Assembly: GCA_958298945.1 (NCBI GenBank)
Contig: OY282606.1
Location: 76,681,622-76,745,621 of the forward strand
Origin: Atherix ibis
Taxonomy: Eukaryota > Arthropoda > Insecta > Diptera > Athericidae
Length of the DNA: 64,000 nt
Direction: 5' to 3'
Shown: positions 25,591 through 37,411 of the stretch, one piece after another
Layout of the letters: each line of letters starts with the position of its first letter
Numbering within the stretch: the stretch's first letter is position 1
Notes under the pieces: generated by a model
What the model was told of the DNA's origin: nothing
The model's database searches: none
What the model saw: only the letters and a program-made list of their open reading frames with translations
Made by a program: the position numbers and the translations under genes

Positions 25591-25675
25591 AAACTGACAA
25601 GCAGCCGCGCAAAACTGACAAGTAGCCGCGCACAATTGACAAGTAGCCGCGTACAATTTGAGAAGTAGCCGCGCA
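25591..25675. repeat. four-copy GC-rich minisatellite with AGCCGCG core
   Basis: Four tandem units of 21-22 bp starting at 25,591, 25,612, 25,633 and 25,654. Each has the form AA-TGACAAGTAGCCGCGCA with one to four changes. The AGCCGCG core is invariant in all four, while the flanking DNA is strongly AT-rich. It lies just past the proposed end of vvl transcription. It is not a CRISPR: the host is a eukaryote and there are no spacers. Confidence 0.85.
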
Positions 25676-25946
25676 TTATGTTAAGTGAATTTAAAAATAA
25701 AAATTAAACCTAATATAGGATTATCCTAGTAATAAATAAAACAAAATTAATATCCTTCAGAGTTAATTTTTTAGCATATTTCGAACTGTTTTTTGTCCAG
25801 TACTTGAAGAATATTAATTTTTAAATACGCTGATATTTGAAGATTGTTTGGGTAAATATGATCTTGTATGTAGGCTTAGAAGAGATGTTTTAATGTTCTT
25901 AAATCGCATGATCATGGATGCCAATTGACTATACCAAATCTTAAAA

Positions 25947-26297
25947 CTACCCGGCCTTGGAACGTTTCCCGAAATCAAGCCGAAATTTGTAGCATTGTGT
26001 GGCTTCTTTAGCCGTTTTCATGAAGTTACATATAGTCCAGATTAAAATGTTTAAGTTCAGGCCAAAAAAGATGGTTATTATACGGCCATTGCGCTCAGAA
26101 TTGATGGTAAAGGTCTCTTTCCATTCTTTTTTAAAGAATGACGTCTTCAGACCAAAACCAGGCAGCCACTTTTCGCGGATACAACCGCTGACGAATGTTT
26201 TATTCAAAAAATCAATATCTAAAGCCTGTTGCTCTAACCCCAAATCGGTGTATTTTTTACGTATATCATTATCCTTATTATAAAATGGTAAACGCAT
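25947..26297 (-). other. unrecognised coding-like fragment, possibly a pseudogene
   Basis: A 116-codon open frame on the minus strand in a locally GC-richer patch. Its composition looks protein-like (for example FFKKEWKETF, ATQCYKFRLDFGKR), but I know no family it belongs to. Stops lie immediately upstream and downstream in the same frame, and no splice structure is evident. It could be a relic of a host gene or a transposon, or a chance frame. The overlapping plus-strand frame (25,999-26,283) is equally unsupported. Confidence 0.2.
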
Positions 26298-26299
26298 TA

Positions 26300-29200
26300 G
26301 AAAACAATTAAAATTGATAACTTCCGAGTCACATGGCTATCCTTTTTGGACCATGAAATGGATGAACCATTTCTAAATAAATAACTTATCAGAATACTCT
26401 TCTATATTTGTTGCAGTAGTATTTAATTGATTGAATTTGACAAATTTCTTGAACATGTCCACTTAAAGTTTATATTCGTAAGTCGCATTTGTATTCGGAA
26501 CATTAGCGCATGGTCTTACTGGTACGACCAAAATCTTTGTCGAAGCAGGCGTACCTATTTCCGAAGTTGGTATAGTTCAGCTATTATTCTTTTTTAATAT
26601 AGCATAAAATTACGATAAAAAAAATACTATAAATAAAATGCAATCGAAAACAGCAGCCTTCTTTGCAATTGTTTTCGAGCATACACAATTCTCATTTGAA
26701 AGAATTTGCGCAGAGCGACAACTGGTTGCGCTTTGCAGTACTAAAGCAAAATACTGTCAAAATTTCAATTGTCAACAAATGTTTATGTTTGCTGTGAGTG
26801 AAGGAGCATTGCCGCCGGCATATAATCTTGTTCTCACACAACTCTAAGTAAATTTATCACGGAATAAAATTAAATATATATTTATGATCAATATTGGGAT
26901 AATCTAAAATTTATTTATTTAAATATATTGAAAAAATAGTGTAGCACTCTGATTCTATATACCTTCCCTTCACTGTACTTTTTTCTATATGTGTGTATAT
27001 GATTTCATAGTATGCGCAACTCTTGCCGCAAGTTTTGGGCAGCTTTATTCATCCTGTTCATCTATAATTTCATGTTCGAGTACCGTTATAATTTCGTTAT
27101 ATATGAAAGCCTTTCTTATATATCTTGTAAGTCCTATCGAAATTTATATTCATAATATATATTTTAATATTACTGAGAAAGACAATAATATCAAGACTAT
27201 ATAAACTAAAGAACGAAAACTTAAAAAAAAATATTTAAAGAAGCAAAAATTTTTAATAAAAAATTTATAAAATTACTAATTTCCAAAAAGGATCAACATA
27301 TTATAAATTCAGTATAGTTTGGGTAATAAATAATTACTTAAATAAACGAGATTATTAGAAAGATGATAAATTACAGTGATTATTTCTGGGCGAATAAATA
27401 TAATTAAATACTTTGGTTTATAACAATTCTTTTTTAAATTAAGGAGTCATTGTTAGGTAAAATTTCTAATTTTTCTATATTGTACAATACCATAAGTAAT
27501 TTGACATTTTTAAGAAAGCGTTAGAGAAAATCTGAGCTTTTTTACCAAATAAGAGAAAAAATTTATGTATTTTAAATAATAGACTTTAATTAGTAGTCTT
27601 ACACATATTTTATGGGGAACAATTTTTTAATAAAAGATAAAAAAAATTGCAGGTATTATGTGCTATAAATAATGTGATAACTTATTTTTATGTTTAAAGT
27701 TGATACAATATTTATTAGGTGTGAATTAAGATGAAAGCACTTGTTGAGTCCGTAAGTTAGAGAATTGAGACAAATACTTCACAGATTAACCTAGGATATT
27801 CCGATATTTTTAAGGAGCATCTCACTGAAAAGATGCTAATTAATGATTATCTTAAGATTTGGGGATTATCAGAAAAGTTTAGGGGTTTTCTCACAAATCC
27901 ACACCATCGACGAATAAGAAGTCAGAAAAATAGTTGCACCTCCTTGCACACTAGTAACAAAATAATTACATTTCTTTTGCAATAATGTAAAGCCTTAACT
28001 GGTAGTTCTTGGATCAATTTAGCCTATGTAACCAGTGGTTGAGGAAAGAAAAGAAAAATCGTCACTTTTAATTAGGATAAGAATGGAAAGTTTTCTATTT
28101 TTTTACATAGTCCCTCGATATTAAGACCAGAGATTATTATATTTTTCAATCTTTTTAGGACCACTTTCCTGACGAAACTTTTAATGAAATTCAAGATATG
28201 TATGCCAGAAATATAGTACAGGATGAAAATTCAACTATTTTCAGAAAATAGGGTACATATTTATAAATATTAATAAATAAAAAATATTGTTAATAAAAAA
28301 ATCTGTTTTTATTTCTATAACCTAAGATTAATTTCTAAGATATGTAAAATCTGAAATTATTATAAATTTATTTTATCTCCAAAAAAAGGGGGGGGGGAGA
28401 TTGATTTATCTTTGAACAAAATGTTTTAAGAAAAAAATAGTCTCTTGAGACAAAGAACTTAAAAATTCTACGAAAAATTCATTTTTGCATATAATATATT
28501 TTGTTAAACTAATTTTTCAAAAAAATTATTTTCGTTTTTTTTTTACGAATTGTTTTATTATATTTTCTACTGTAAATGTATATGCACTCAATAATTATTT
28601 GAAAATAATTCGAAGATATATTTTCTTTGAAGAATGCCTAACGACAATCCTTTGATATTTTTTGTAAACAAAATGTATTATTTTTTATTCAAGACCTATC
28701 ATTTTGATAAGTGAAAATGCATTTGATTAAAGAAACTTCCATAAATTTTCCATCAAAATTTATAGCCTAAAAATTTAAGTAGTTCAATTTCTGTAAGTAA
28801 TTTTTATTTACTGAACACACAAAATGTAAAAATTTAATTCTTTTAAAAAAAATTTAATATATACACCATACGGAATTAGACAATTATTCATTTTTTACCC
28901 CAGCTAGAGTCTCTGCAAAAATTATTTAAGGATATTTCTAATCTTAAATAAATTCAATTTAGCAAAACGGTTTTTCTTTTCTATTTTAAAATAAAATAAC
29001 CTCAATTTATTAAGAAATCATATTTTTATTAAATAATAGTATCAAAATAAAATATTCATTTTAAAACACCTATAAATATTTTTAATCAACACTATAAAAT
29101 ATTTACATTTTAAACTAAACTGAAACACCAGAAAAGGGGAATTAAACTAGAAGGTAAAAAGATTTATTGTCTGCCATTTTTGGTGATAATATATTGCACT

Positions 29201-31360
29201 TGGAAAACTGACAGCTCAAAAAAAAGCTTTTAGGAAGAGCTTTTTTGTAGAGCTTTTAACTATGAAAATAATTAACAGTACAGAAAATATACCAGCAAAT
29301 GTATTGTAGTTTCAAACAATTAGTAGAAAAACCTTTCTTTTTTTTAATTTTTTATAATAAATATATTATTAATATTAATTTTTTTAAGAAGTCTTGGAAA
29401 GAGAAAATAGAAAAGTATCCAAATTATGTATTAAAGTTTTTTTATTTTAAAATCTCGTACATTTTCTTTTTACAATGTTCGACAAATAACAGAATATTAA
29501 GTTAAAAAAAATTTAAGGAAGTACGTATTTTTTAAAAATTTACTACCTGTTTTATAAAATAGGTTTTTTTTTCGTTTTAATTTTTATTAGAAAATATTTT
29601 TTAACTAGCAATAAGAAAAATGGTTTTTTTTTGTAGTTTTGTTGATAAGTTATTATTTGTTTAAAACACGTTTCGGTTTTAATTTTCTGATAACAAACAA
29701 TTCCTTATAATTTGGGAATAAATGAGATAGATAAAAAAAAACTAAAATAAAATTCTACAAAAGAAGGTAAGACAAATTAAGAGTATCATATTTATGATAA
29801 GAAAAAACAATAAATCAATTGTGAAAACAGTAAAAAATTTTAATTTTTGTAAACGGTTTATTTTTTTATGAGAAGAGGTCAAAATTTTTAATTTAACAGT
29901 TATTGAATTGGTTCCCTTCAGTAAAATTCAGACCATACCAGTAAGAATTTATCATTTCTTTCTTTCTTAAATGTAATTTAGGATATTTGTTAATAATATT
30001 TTTTGCGATGAAACTCCCCAAGACATTTTGTATAATATTTTGAGATATTTGAAGAAAACCTATAATAGCAAATGTCAACAACTAAAATTCATATAGAAAA
30101 ACAACAATCACAATGCTTTCGAAGTAAATTTTCATTTAATACACGTTCGAATATGAGCATTTCTCACAGTACTTATCACAATTGAAAATCTGTTCACATT
30201 GAAAGGTGAGTTCAAACTATTGTTTTCGTATGTAATTAACACGCTAACTGCAACTACATTATGACTTGAAGAGTTATTCGAGTTATCAAAAAGCACCAAT
30301 ATTACAAATAGAAGAGGAAGCACATATCATACAGGTATGTACTAAATAGGATAAGTAAAATAAAAAATAAATAATAGTAATTTAACAATACCAGTTGGAA
30401 AAATCTATTCAAATTGTCGATTTCGCTTAATTATAGCGGCTTACTTTTTTTTAATTGTTGTAATAATAATCAAAGCTGAAAAATAATATTAAAAAACAAG
30501 AAATTGAAATGAAAAAACGTACATGAATGCCAATAAATTATGCACTTACGCGTATGGATGAACGTATATGCATTCAACAAAGGAGGTGTATGGGGAGCCA
30601 GAATTTGCCTATGACAAAAGGTAGGGTAATTTTTCCGCACATTCGAGGTCATAAGCGCGACGAAATGCACATTGAATTAGCGTCTAATTAAGAATTGAAC
30701 CTACACTCAAATATTCATTCACTACTCCATATAAACACCAGATACTTCTTATTAGGGCAGTAAATTAATCTGTCTATACTTCTTACATACACATTGAAAA
30801 AAAGATTAACAATATTTATTGACAAATGCATATATTATTACTTGAGAGGGACAAATGGATAGGCGAGCTAGGGGGCTGTTTCGAAGAACCATTTTAAAAT
30901 GAATTGTTTTCTTTTTTGAAAGTTTCTTTTTTCTTCCTTATTTTTAATTGTTTTAAAATATTTTTTTGCAATTTTTTTTATGGTACTATTCAGAATGACT
31001 ATTTAGAAATAATACGATTATAAAAATAAATTTACAAATAAAAATTAATCTTTATCTGAATGAAAAGAGTAAAAAAGAAATAACATATAAAAAATATGGT
31101 AAAAATAAATTGTTTTGTGCATGCCCTGACACTGCCCCATATCAAGTGTATTTGCTAAAGTTGGAGCGACTTAGGACTACTGATCTTTAGGATAATTTAT
31201 TTTTTTCAGTTAATTTGTTTTATATTTGATTTTTAATTTTTTTAGTTGAATTATAAAGAAAATTGCCTATTTTGCAAACCTACAATAGTATCAGTTATAC
31301 TATTTTATTAAAAATGAAAAAATGAATTAATAACATAATTGTATCACAACATTTTTTATA
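26300..31360. other. AT-rich intergenic DNA, nothing recognised
   Basis: Mostly A/T-rich sequence with short chance frames (for example 26,638-26,847 and 26,989-27,204). A more complex patch at about 27.7-28.1 kb could be an old transposon relic, but I cannot name it. A run of ten G lies at 28,388-28,397, and a small hairpin built on AAAAGCT/AGCTTTT lies near 29,220-29,250. Confidence 0.5.
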
Positions 31361-32645
31361 TACCAGGTATATAAGCTTAAATCCGCTGTTTAAAAAAAAC
31401 GAAAAAGTAAGTATTTGTGTATATACCAGATGTATAAGCTTAAATCCGCTGTTTTCTAGTCAACCAATTTATTCAAAGTACTTGCCCTCGCTAGTTACAC
31501 ATTTTTCCCATCTCTCGGGAAATTTGTTGATACCACGCCAAAAAAAAAACCTTCTCTTTCGAGGCAAACCCATCATCAAGCTTTTTTCGGACGTCTTCGT
31601 AAGAATCGAAATGCTGCTCAGGGAGTGCGTGGCCCATCGACGAAAATAAGTGGTAGTCGGAAGGGGCTAGGTCTGGTGAATAAGCGGGGTGGGGTAGTAC
31701 CTCCCAGTTGTGTGTTCCCAAGTAGTTTCGGACCATTTTTGACGTGTGCGATGGTGAGTTGTCGTGGAGGAAAATCAGCTTGTCATGTCTTTGTTGATAA
31801 TCCGTCCTTTTTTCACGCAGAACACGATGCTATTTGATCAGTTGTTGGTGGTAGCGGTGGGCATTGACAGTTTCACCACGTTCCAATACCTCATAGTGGA
31901 CGATACCCTGCTGATCCCACCAAACGCACAGCATCGTCTTCCGTTCGAAGCGATTTGGTTTTGGGGAAGATGTTGATGGTTGGTTGGGATTAACCCACGA
32001 TTTCTTTCGTTTAGGATTCTCGAAATATACCCACTTTTCATCGCCTGTCACAATCCGATGCAGGAACGACTTTCTTTTTTGTCAGGCGAGCAAGATTTCG
32101 TATGTGTTTTGGCGTCGCTCCTATCGTTCAATTCATGCGGCACACATTTCCCGATCTTTTCAATTTTCCCCATGGAACGCAGACGCATGGAAATGGCTGG
32201 TTGAGTAACGCGAGCATTTTTTGTGAGTGGGTATCGTTTTCTTCCAAAAGAGCCTCCAATTGATGGTCCTCAGCCTTCCTAGGCCGATTTTCACGCTTCT
32301 TGTCCCACAAATCAAAATTGCCGTCTTTGAACTAACGAAACCAATCTCGGCATATTGTTTCCGATAACGCACTATTACCATAGGCCTCCATAAGCATTCG
32401 TTGCGGTTTGGCAGCCGATTTCTTCAAATTGAAGCAGAAAAGCAGAGCTCCCGCATTTGCTATTTTTCTGGCACAAAACTAGACATGATTACCAAAGGAA
32501 AAATGTATGTTGTTGTACGAAATTTTTGACATTGTGCACTGATTAATATTGACAGATGTCAAAATCATAAAAAAAAGTATGGCGTGCCCATGGTAGCTTA
32601 ATACAACTCACTCACGCCATCTTTGGCCAAAGCTTATACACCTAA
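31361..32645 (-). mobile_element. Mos1-like (mauritiana-type) mariner, copy A
   Basis: A mariner of about 1.28 kb on the minus strand. The left terminus has two copies of the terminal repeat, at 31,363 and 31,425, each after TA and both reading CCAG-TGTATAAGCTTAAATCCGCTGTT apart from small differences. The right terminus (32,629-32,645) keeps only about 16 bases of it, then diverges. The internal sequence matches copy B at 45.2-46.7 kb throughout. Transposase motifs are Mos1-like. Confidence 0.9.
31491..32486 (-). pseudogene. Mos1-like mariner transposase, copy A, frameshifted
   Basis: Reads from the AUG at 32,486 (MSSF start, as in Mos1) through several frames to a stop at 31,491. Visible pieces: helix-turn-helix region with ENRPRKAEDHQLEALL (about 32,230-32,300), TGDEKW with the first catalytic Asp (about 32,040), NPKRKKSWV, MLCVWWDQQGIVHYE (about 31,900-31,940), and WEVLPHPAYSPDLAPSDYHLF with the third catalytic Asp (about 31,635-31,705). 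The HDNAPSH part with the second Asp lies between in another frame. Frameshifts separate these segments, so no full enzyme can be made. Confidence 0.9.
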
Positions 32646-34478
32646 TATATAAATTTGAATTCATTTTATTTACGCACGACGTACTTTACATTTAAATATA
32701 TTTAATTAAAATTAAAAAATGTATATATATTTAATTATAAAGGCAAAAAAATACTGAATTATTATCGAATATTTTTTCAAACACTAAAAAAAACTAAAAT
32801 CCACTATTAAAAAAAAACATCAGATAATCACTAATAAACACTATATCCTACTGACACCTTTCTATTTAAAAATAAAGTGTAAAAATTGACAACAAAAAAA
32901 TTCAATATTCAAAATAATTTCTTATATCAACAGTCAATATAATTTCTTTATAAACCGAAAAACTATTCATATATGTATATCATAATAATCACTTTTTATA
33001 TTGTTAACTTTTTATGTAATGATTTCATAAAAAATATTTTTTTAAAATAATTTCAATGTAAAAAAAAATATTCGCATTTTTCTAAGTAAATTGTTATTTT
33101 TTTTATTAAAAATATAAATTTAGATAGAAAAATCTATTGCCAATAAAACAGGAGGCGCCATAAATGATAAGATCTTTCCTCCCGTAAGCGTAATAAGTTT
33201 AAAAATTCAAATAAGGCGACGGTAAAAGTGAAAAAATCAAATATGACGACAGTATGTCTATGTGTACATAAATGGTAAGATGTGCGTAAAAGACATACAG
33301 TCATAGATAGGTACCACACCTGACCACCTAAAATGTGTTATGACATCGGATTTGGATTTGTGGAAAAATTCAAATCTTCATCAAACGATCGACACTTGAC
33401 ATTTTAGGTCGAATGGCAACTCTAGCCATTATCATTGGCTTAGCTATATCTCTTATTTATAATATCGACCTATCTTCTTGCATCTCCCATTCCTCCCAAC
33501 ACTCATATTTAAATGTTTATTTTCAACCTTGATTAAATATTTATTATTATTGTTATTTTTATTATTAATAGCTTTTGTATTATTATTATTTTGATGACTT
33601 TTATAATTTTATATCTAATCAATACGCATATTTTATTGTATATAGATACTGATTTTTTGATTATTTTCTCAATTATATTGAATAATTTTCTAATATCTTA
33701 TCATATCATTTGTTTTACTTTTTTTTCCTGTTTATTATTTAAAAAAAACTAATTTCATAAAACTATTGTAAATTATAATATTTTGTGTTTTTATTGCTAA
33801 TTTAGATTTTAAGTTTTTCATATATCATATTTTAATTTAATATATTTTTTTGATTGTTGTTTTAGTAACCTTTTATTTTTTATTCATATAAAAAATGTAT
33901 CTTTCCAAAGTAATTCAATATCCAGGGTACAGCGGTATCTATCAGTATTTGAATACGTCAAAACTATTTTATTGACTTACATTTTATTTTGTTGAGTGCA
34001 TAAATCGTACGAAATTGTATTGTGGTTACGATTCTCGTCGCAGCATACTATTAAGAAGTAAGAGTTTCGTCTTCATGAAGACGTTTAAACAGTTTTAATA
34101 TAGTGAAGTTTTTATTGACAATAAAAAAAACAGTGGAGGAATTATCGGAACATGAATATGTGAGATATTGTTATATTGAGTTTGCCACGAATAAAAATAC
34201 TTGTATTAGGAAAAAGTATGAAATGATAATAAATTTTGAAATGTTACTTATAAGTGGCTTACTTAGAGCAGTTTTTGGAGCAAAATTCTCTTGAATAAGG
34301 TTAAGTTACGAACAATAATAATGGAAAGTAGTTTTCTTTATTGAAGGATTGGTTAGTAGGAGCAATTAAAAAACATCTGACGAGGATGAGGTCATGAAAA
34401 ATCGGTCCAGGAGTAGACCTCAATGATGACCGGTGGCAATTGAAGAACCTTGTGTATCTTTAGATTCTGCGTCTCGAT
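32646..34478. other. AT-rich intergenic DNA, nothing recognised
   Basis: Strongly AT-rich, with one GC-richer patch at about 33.15-33.45 kb and a TATTATT-rich microsatellite-like stretch near 33.54-33.6 kb. No ORF or transposon that I can identify. Confidence 0.5.
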
Positions 34479-34645
34479 ATATGAAAAATACAACTAGCAG
34501 AATAAAAACCAGCTGCGCCTGTATGTGTGTATACACATATATGAAAATCGAGGTTGTTTTTTTTATTGCGGTTGTATGTTGAAAAATACAACCGCAATAA
34601 AAAAAGCAACCTAGATATATGAAAAATACAACCAGCAGAATCCTA
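34479..34645. repeat. near-perfect 27-bp hairpin flanked by a direct repeat
   Basis: The arms at 34,551-34,577 and 34,586-34,612 are reverse complements with one mismatch, separated by eight bases. They contain ATTGCGGTTGTAT. A direct repeat (ATATGAAAAATACAAC-AGCAG, one variable base) flanks the hairpin at about 34,480 and 34,616. The structure resembles a small foldback element or the scar of a palindromic duplication. The open frame read through it on the minus strand (34,420-34,854) is an artefact of the repeat. Confidence 0.8.
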
Positions 34646-35727
34646 CAAAAATAACAGCTATCATGGAAAGATGAATTTAGCACATATCTGGGAATTCTTA
34701 TTAAAACACACAAAATTAAGCGAACAAAGAAAACACAAACAATTTGTCGAACAATATCTTTATATAAAATATCCTTTTTGCTTGATGCACTTTTTCCAGC
34801 GCTGTTCAATAGCGTCGATACCTTGTATATCGTAAGAACCGTCGAGTTTCTCAAAATAGTTATTAATTATAGACAGCCACTCTTTATTGTTAATAAATTT
34901 TTTACCATCGAGCCATTTTTTTTTAAGTTTGGCGGAAACAGAAATCTTAGGAAGCTAAATCTGGTGAATAAGGTGCGTGAAGAGGCAACTCGAACTTTAA
35001 CTTATTGTAAGCAACACTTTATTTAATTCCTCAAATGCTGCAATAAATTTATATAACACCCGCCATTGATTGTTTTCCCTTTTTAAAGACAATCAATCAA
35101 AATTAGCCAACGTATATCCCAAAAAAAAACTGACACCATGACCTTGCCAGGACTGACAAGGGAGAATCTTCGCCTTCTTGGAGCCGATTCTCCCTTGTCA
35201 GTCCATTGTTTAGACTATTTCTTTATCTCAGTTATAAAGTAATATACTCATGTTTTATTTATAAATATGAATCGATGCAAAACCTCAGCTTTATTATTGC
35301 GAAATATCGCCAAACACTTCATTCAAATATTCTGACAACGCTGTTTATGTTTCATTGCGAGCAAACGCGGAACCCATCATGCAAACAGCTGTCTCATGTC
35401 GAAATTTTTAGTCAACATGCGAGATAATAGGCTTTTTGAAATGCCTACCATGTCTGCTAGCTAGTACACTTTCAGTCGACGGTCATCCAATACTATTTTG
35501 TGTATTTTCTTCACCATTTTTCGACTGGTCACCTCATTTGGGCGACCACTGTGCTGTTCGTTTTGGCAGCCCGTGCGATCTCGTTTAAAGTCTGCCATTA
35601 AAAATTTTGTAAATAAGGGAACAGACTCCCCAAGAGTGGAGTATAGCTCGGTTTTAATATTGGTTGGACCGAGAACTTTCAAATAAAAATATTTTACCAC
35701 ATAACGATGACCAATTTTTTCCAGCTT

Positions 35728-36970
35728 TACGAGGGTCATTCAACAAGTACTTAGCCTACAAAAGAAAAACGAAAATTTTGGAAAGGTGGCAATTTATTTT
35801 TCCACATAATCTCCTTCAAGCTCGATACACTTGGCCCAGTGATGCTCTAACTTTTTTAACCCGCCCAAAAAATACATTTTCTCCAGGGAAGCAAAATAGG
35901 CCTCCGTGACGACGATGACCTCCTCATTCAACCCAAATCTATTCCCGGCGAGTGATTTTTTCAGATTTGAAAACAAAAAGTAGTCTCCAAATCTGGAAAG
36001 TACGGTGAGTGGGGCAGCAATTCGTGGCGCAATTCGACCGATTTGGCCATGGCGACGGCGGAGGTGTGAGCCGGCGCGTTGTCGTGGTGGAACAGCACTT
36101 TTTTCTTCGCAAAGCGGGGCCGCTTTTTCTTCAATTCGATGTCAAATCGGCCCAATAAGTCAGCATAGTAGCGCCCCGTGATTGTTTTACCACGGTGGCC
36201 ATCACCTTTCCGGCCGATCGAACAGTCTTCGCCTTCTTCAGAACACGTTCGCCGGGTGAAGTCCACTGTTTCGACTGTTCCTTGGTCTCTGGTGTGTACC
36301 AGTGAATCCATGTTTCGTCGATGGTCACGAAACGACGCAAGAACTCCGCTGGATTGCGCTGAAACAGAGCCAAATACGTCGCCGATGTGGTCTCACGGTT
36401 GCGCTTGTTTTCCGGTGTGAGCAAACGCGGCACCCATCGCGCCGACAGCTTTCTCATGCCCAGTTCTTCGTGTAGAATATGATGCACCGTTCCTGCTGCG
36501 ATGCCCACAGTCTCAGCTATCTCGTGAACCTTCAATCGACGGTCTGCCAACACGAGATCGTTGACTTTTTTAACGTTTTCCTCCGTAGCAGCCATTTTCG
36601 AGGCACCTGGGCGTGGCTCATCAAAAACCGACGTGCGGCCACGAACAAACTCGTTGAACCAATTCTTGACGGTCGCCATCGAAGGAGAAGAGTCACCATA
36701 CACAGCATCCAAGCGATCTTTGATTTCGCTGCGCGTTTTCCCTTCCAAAAACAAGAATCTAATCACCGAACGATATTGTTCTTTTTCCATTTTTGTGCAA
36801 CCGACCGACACGCTCGCTTTCAAAGGTTCTCAAAATAAAACTAATGAATGGAATCGACTGAAACTTTGACAGTAGGCTATTAAAAAAATGTACTGCACGA
36901 TGGTAAATTTCTTTTGTGACAGCAGTTCCATCGGGCGGTGAGGCTAAGTACTTGTTGAATGAACCTTGTA
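35728..36970 (-). mobile_element. complete-length nested mariner with TA target duplication
   Basis: A 1239-bp element (35,730-36,968) with 28-bp terminal repeats that differ at only two positions. The outer ends begin CGAGGGTCATTC (left) and CAAGGTTCATTC (right, reverse complement). TA duplications lie at 35,728-35,729 and 36,969-36,970. It sits inside mariner relic 2, whose sequence resumes on the other side, so the insertion is directly visible by comparison with relic 1. The interior is GC-richer than the surroundings and much less decayed than the host mariner, indicating a younger insertion. Confidence 0.95.
35794..36790 (-). pseudogene. transposase of the nested mariner, two lesions
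   Basis: Starts at the AUG 36,790 (MEKEQYRSVIRFLF), the usual mariner start; the longer frame from 36,823 uses a TTG. Intact for about 200 codons through the helix-turn-helix region (WFNEFVRGRTS, RRLKVHEIAETVGI), WVPRLL, and VTIDETWIHW with the first catalytic Asp. At about 36,195-36,210 the FWDxxGIIFIDYLEK part is deleted, shifting the frame. The next frame holds KTITGRYYADLLGRF and VLFHHDNAPAH with the second Asp. A second small deletion near 35,975-35,990 breaks PDLAPSDYF, so the third Asp lies in yet another frame before the normal end GDYVEK. A recent but defective copy. Confidence 0.95.
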
Positions 36971-37186
36971 CAAATTCACTGTGAGTGGTTACTGTTAATT
37001 GCTGTCAAACAAATACTTAACAATAACCATTTATACATCAGATCAGGTACTTTTGGGACTATATCTGGAAAGTAACTACATCAGCTTCATATCGCGTAAA
37101 AATGGCAATTAACGGAAAATTCTCGAGAGGATAGGGAAGATTTCAGTCTTTTACTTATTGTTTTGTTTTCTAACTTTGTCGTTAGT

Positions 37187-37411
37187 CTAATTTGGCCAAT
37201 TTATGAGTCTTGGAATATTTGCTTTCGGAATAGTTTGCAAATCTAGGATGAGAAAAACTGTACTATGGCTGAGGTTTAGGTCTAGGAGGGAATTTAAATT
37301 CGTATTAGACGAATTAGTGAAAGTAGTTATTAAATAATCAAGTATATCAGGAAGTTTTGAATAGGACATCGGCCTGTATGTTAGGATTGGATGTGATATG
37401 ATTGGAAACAT
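37187..37411 (-). pseudogene. Jockey-like LINE endonuclease fragment
   Basis: A 74-codon minus-strand frame resembling the end of the apurinic-like endonuclease of Jockey-group LINEs. HPILTYRPMSYSKLPDILDYLI corresponds to the family's HPTHYP...PDILDI. The following LSHSTVFLIL corresponds to LDSDHxPVIL, with the catalytic Asp of SDH lost. It abuts the end of mariner relic 2. No reverse transcriptase follows, so this is an isolated piece. Confidence 0.55.

Larger units (their letters stand above)
34715..37061 (-). mobile_element. mariner relic 2, split by a nested mariner
   Basis: Same family as relic 1 at 1.4-2.6 kb. It aligns from about 34,718 (AACACAAACAATTTG versus AACACAAAAAATTTG) to the right terminal repeat at 37,039-37,059, followed by TA at 37,060-37,061. 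The left terminal repeat has decayed. Transposase remains include an N-terminal HSGRPNEVTSRKMVKKIHK stretch at about 35,500-35,565, which continues until it is interrupted at 35,728 by another mariner. Stops and frameshifts abound. The sequence after the insertion (CAAATTCACTG, 36,971 on) continues exactly where it broke off. Confidence 0.85.

Noticed and set aside
25591..25675. CRISPR-like array
   Set aside because: Units are contiguous with no spacers, and the DNA is from an animal.
34420..34854. 144-codon minus-strand frame with apparent membrane segments
   Set aside because: The hydrophobic repeats come from reading through the 27-bp hairpin and its flanking direct repeat, and the frame runs into a mariner.
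35498..36869. Plus-strand frames over the mariners
   Set aside because: They are shadows of the minus-strand transposases.
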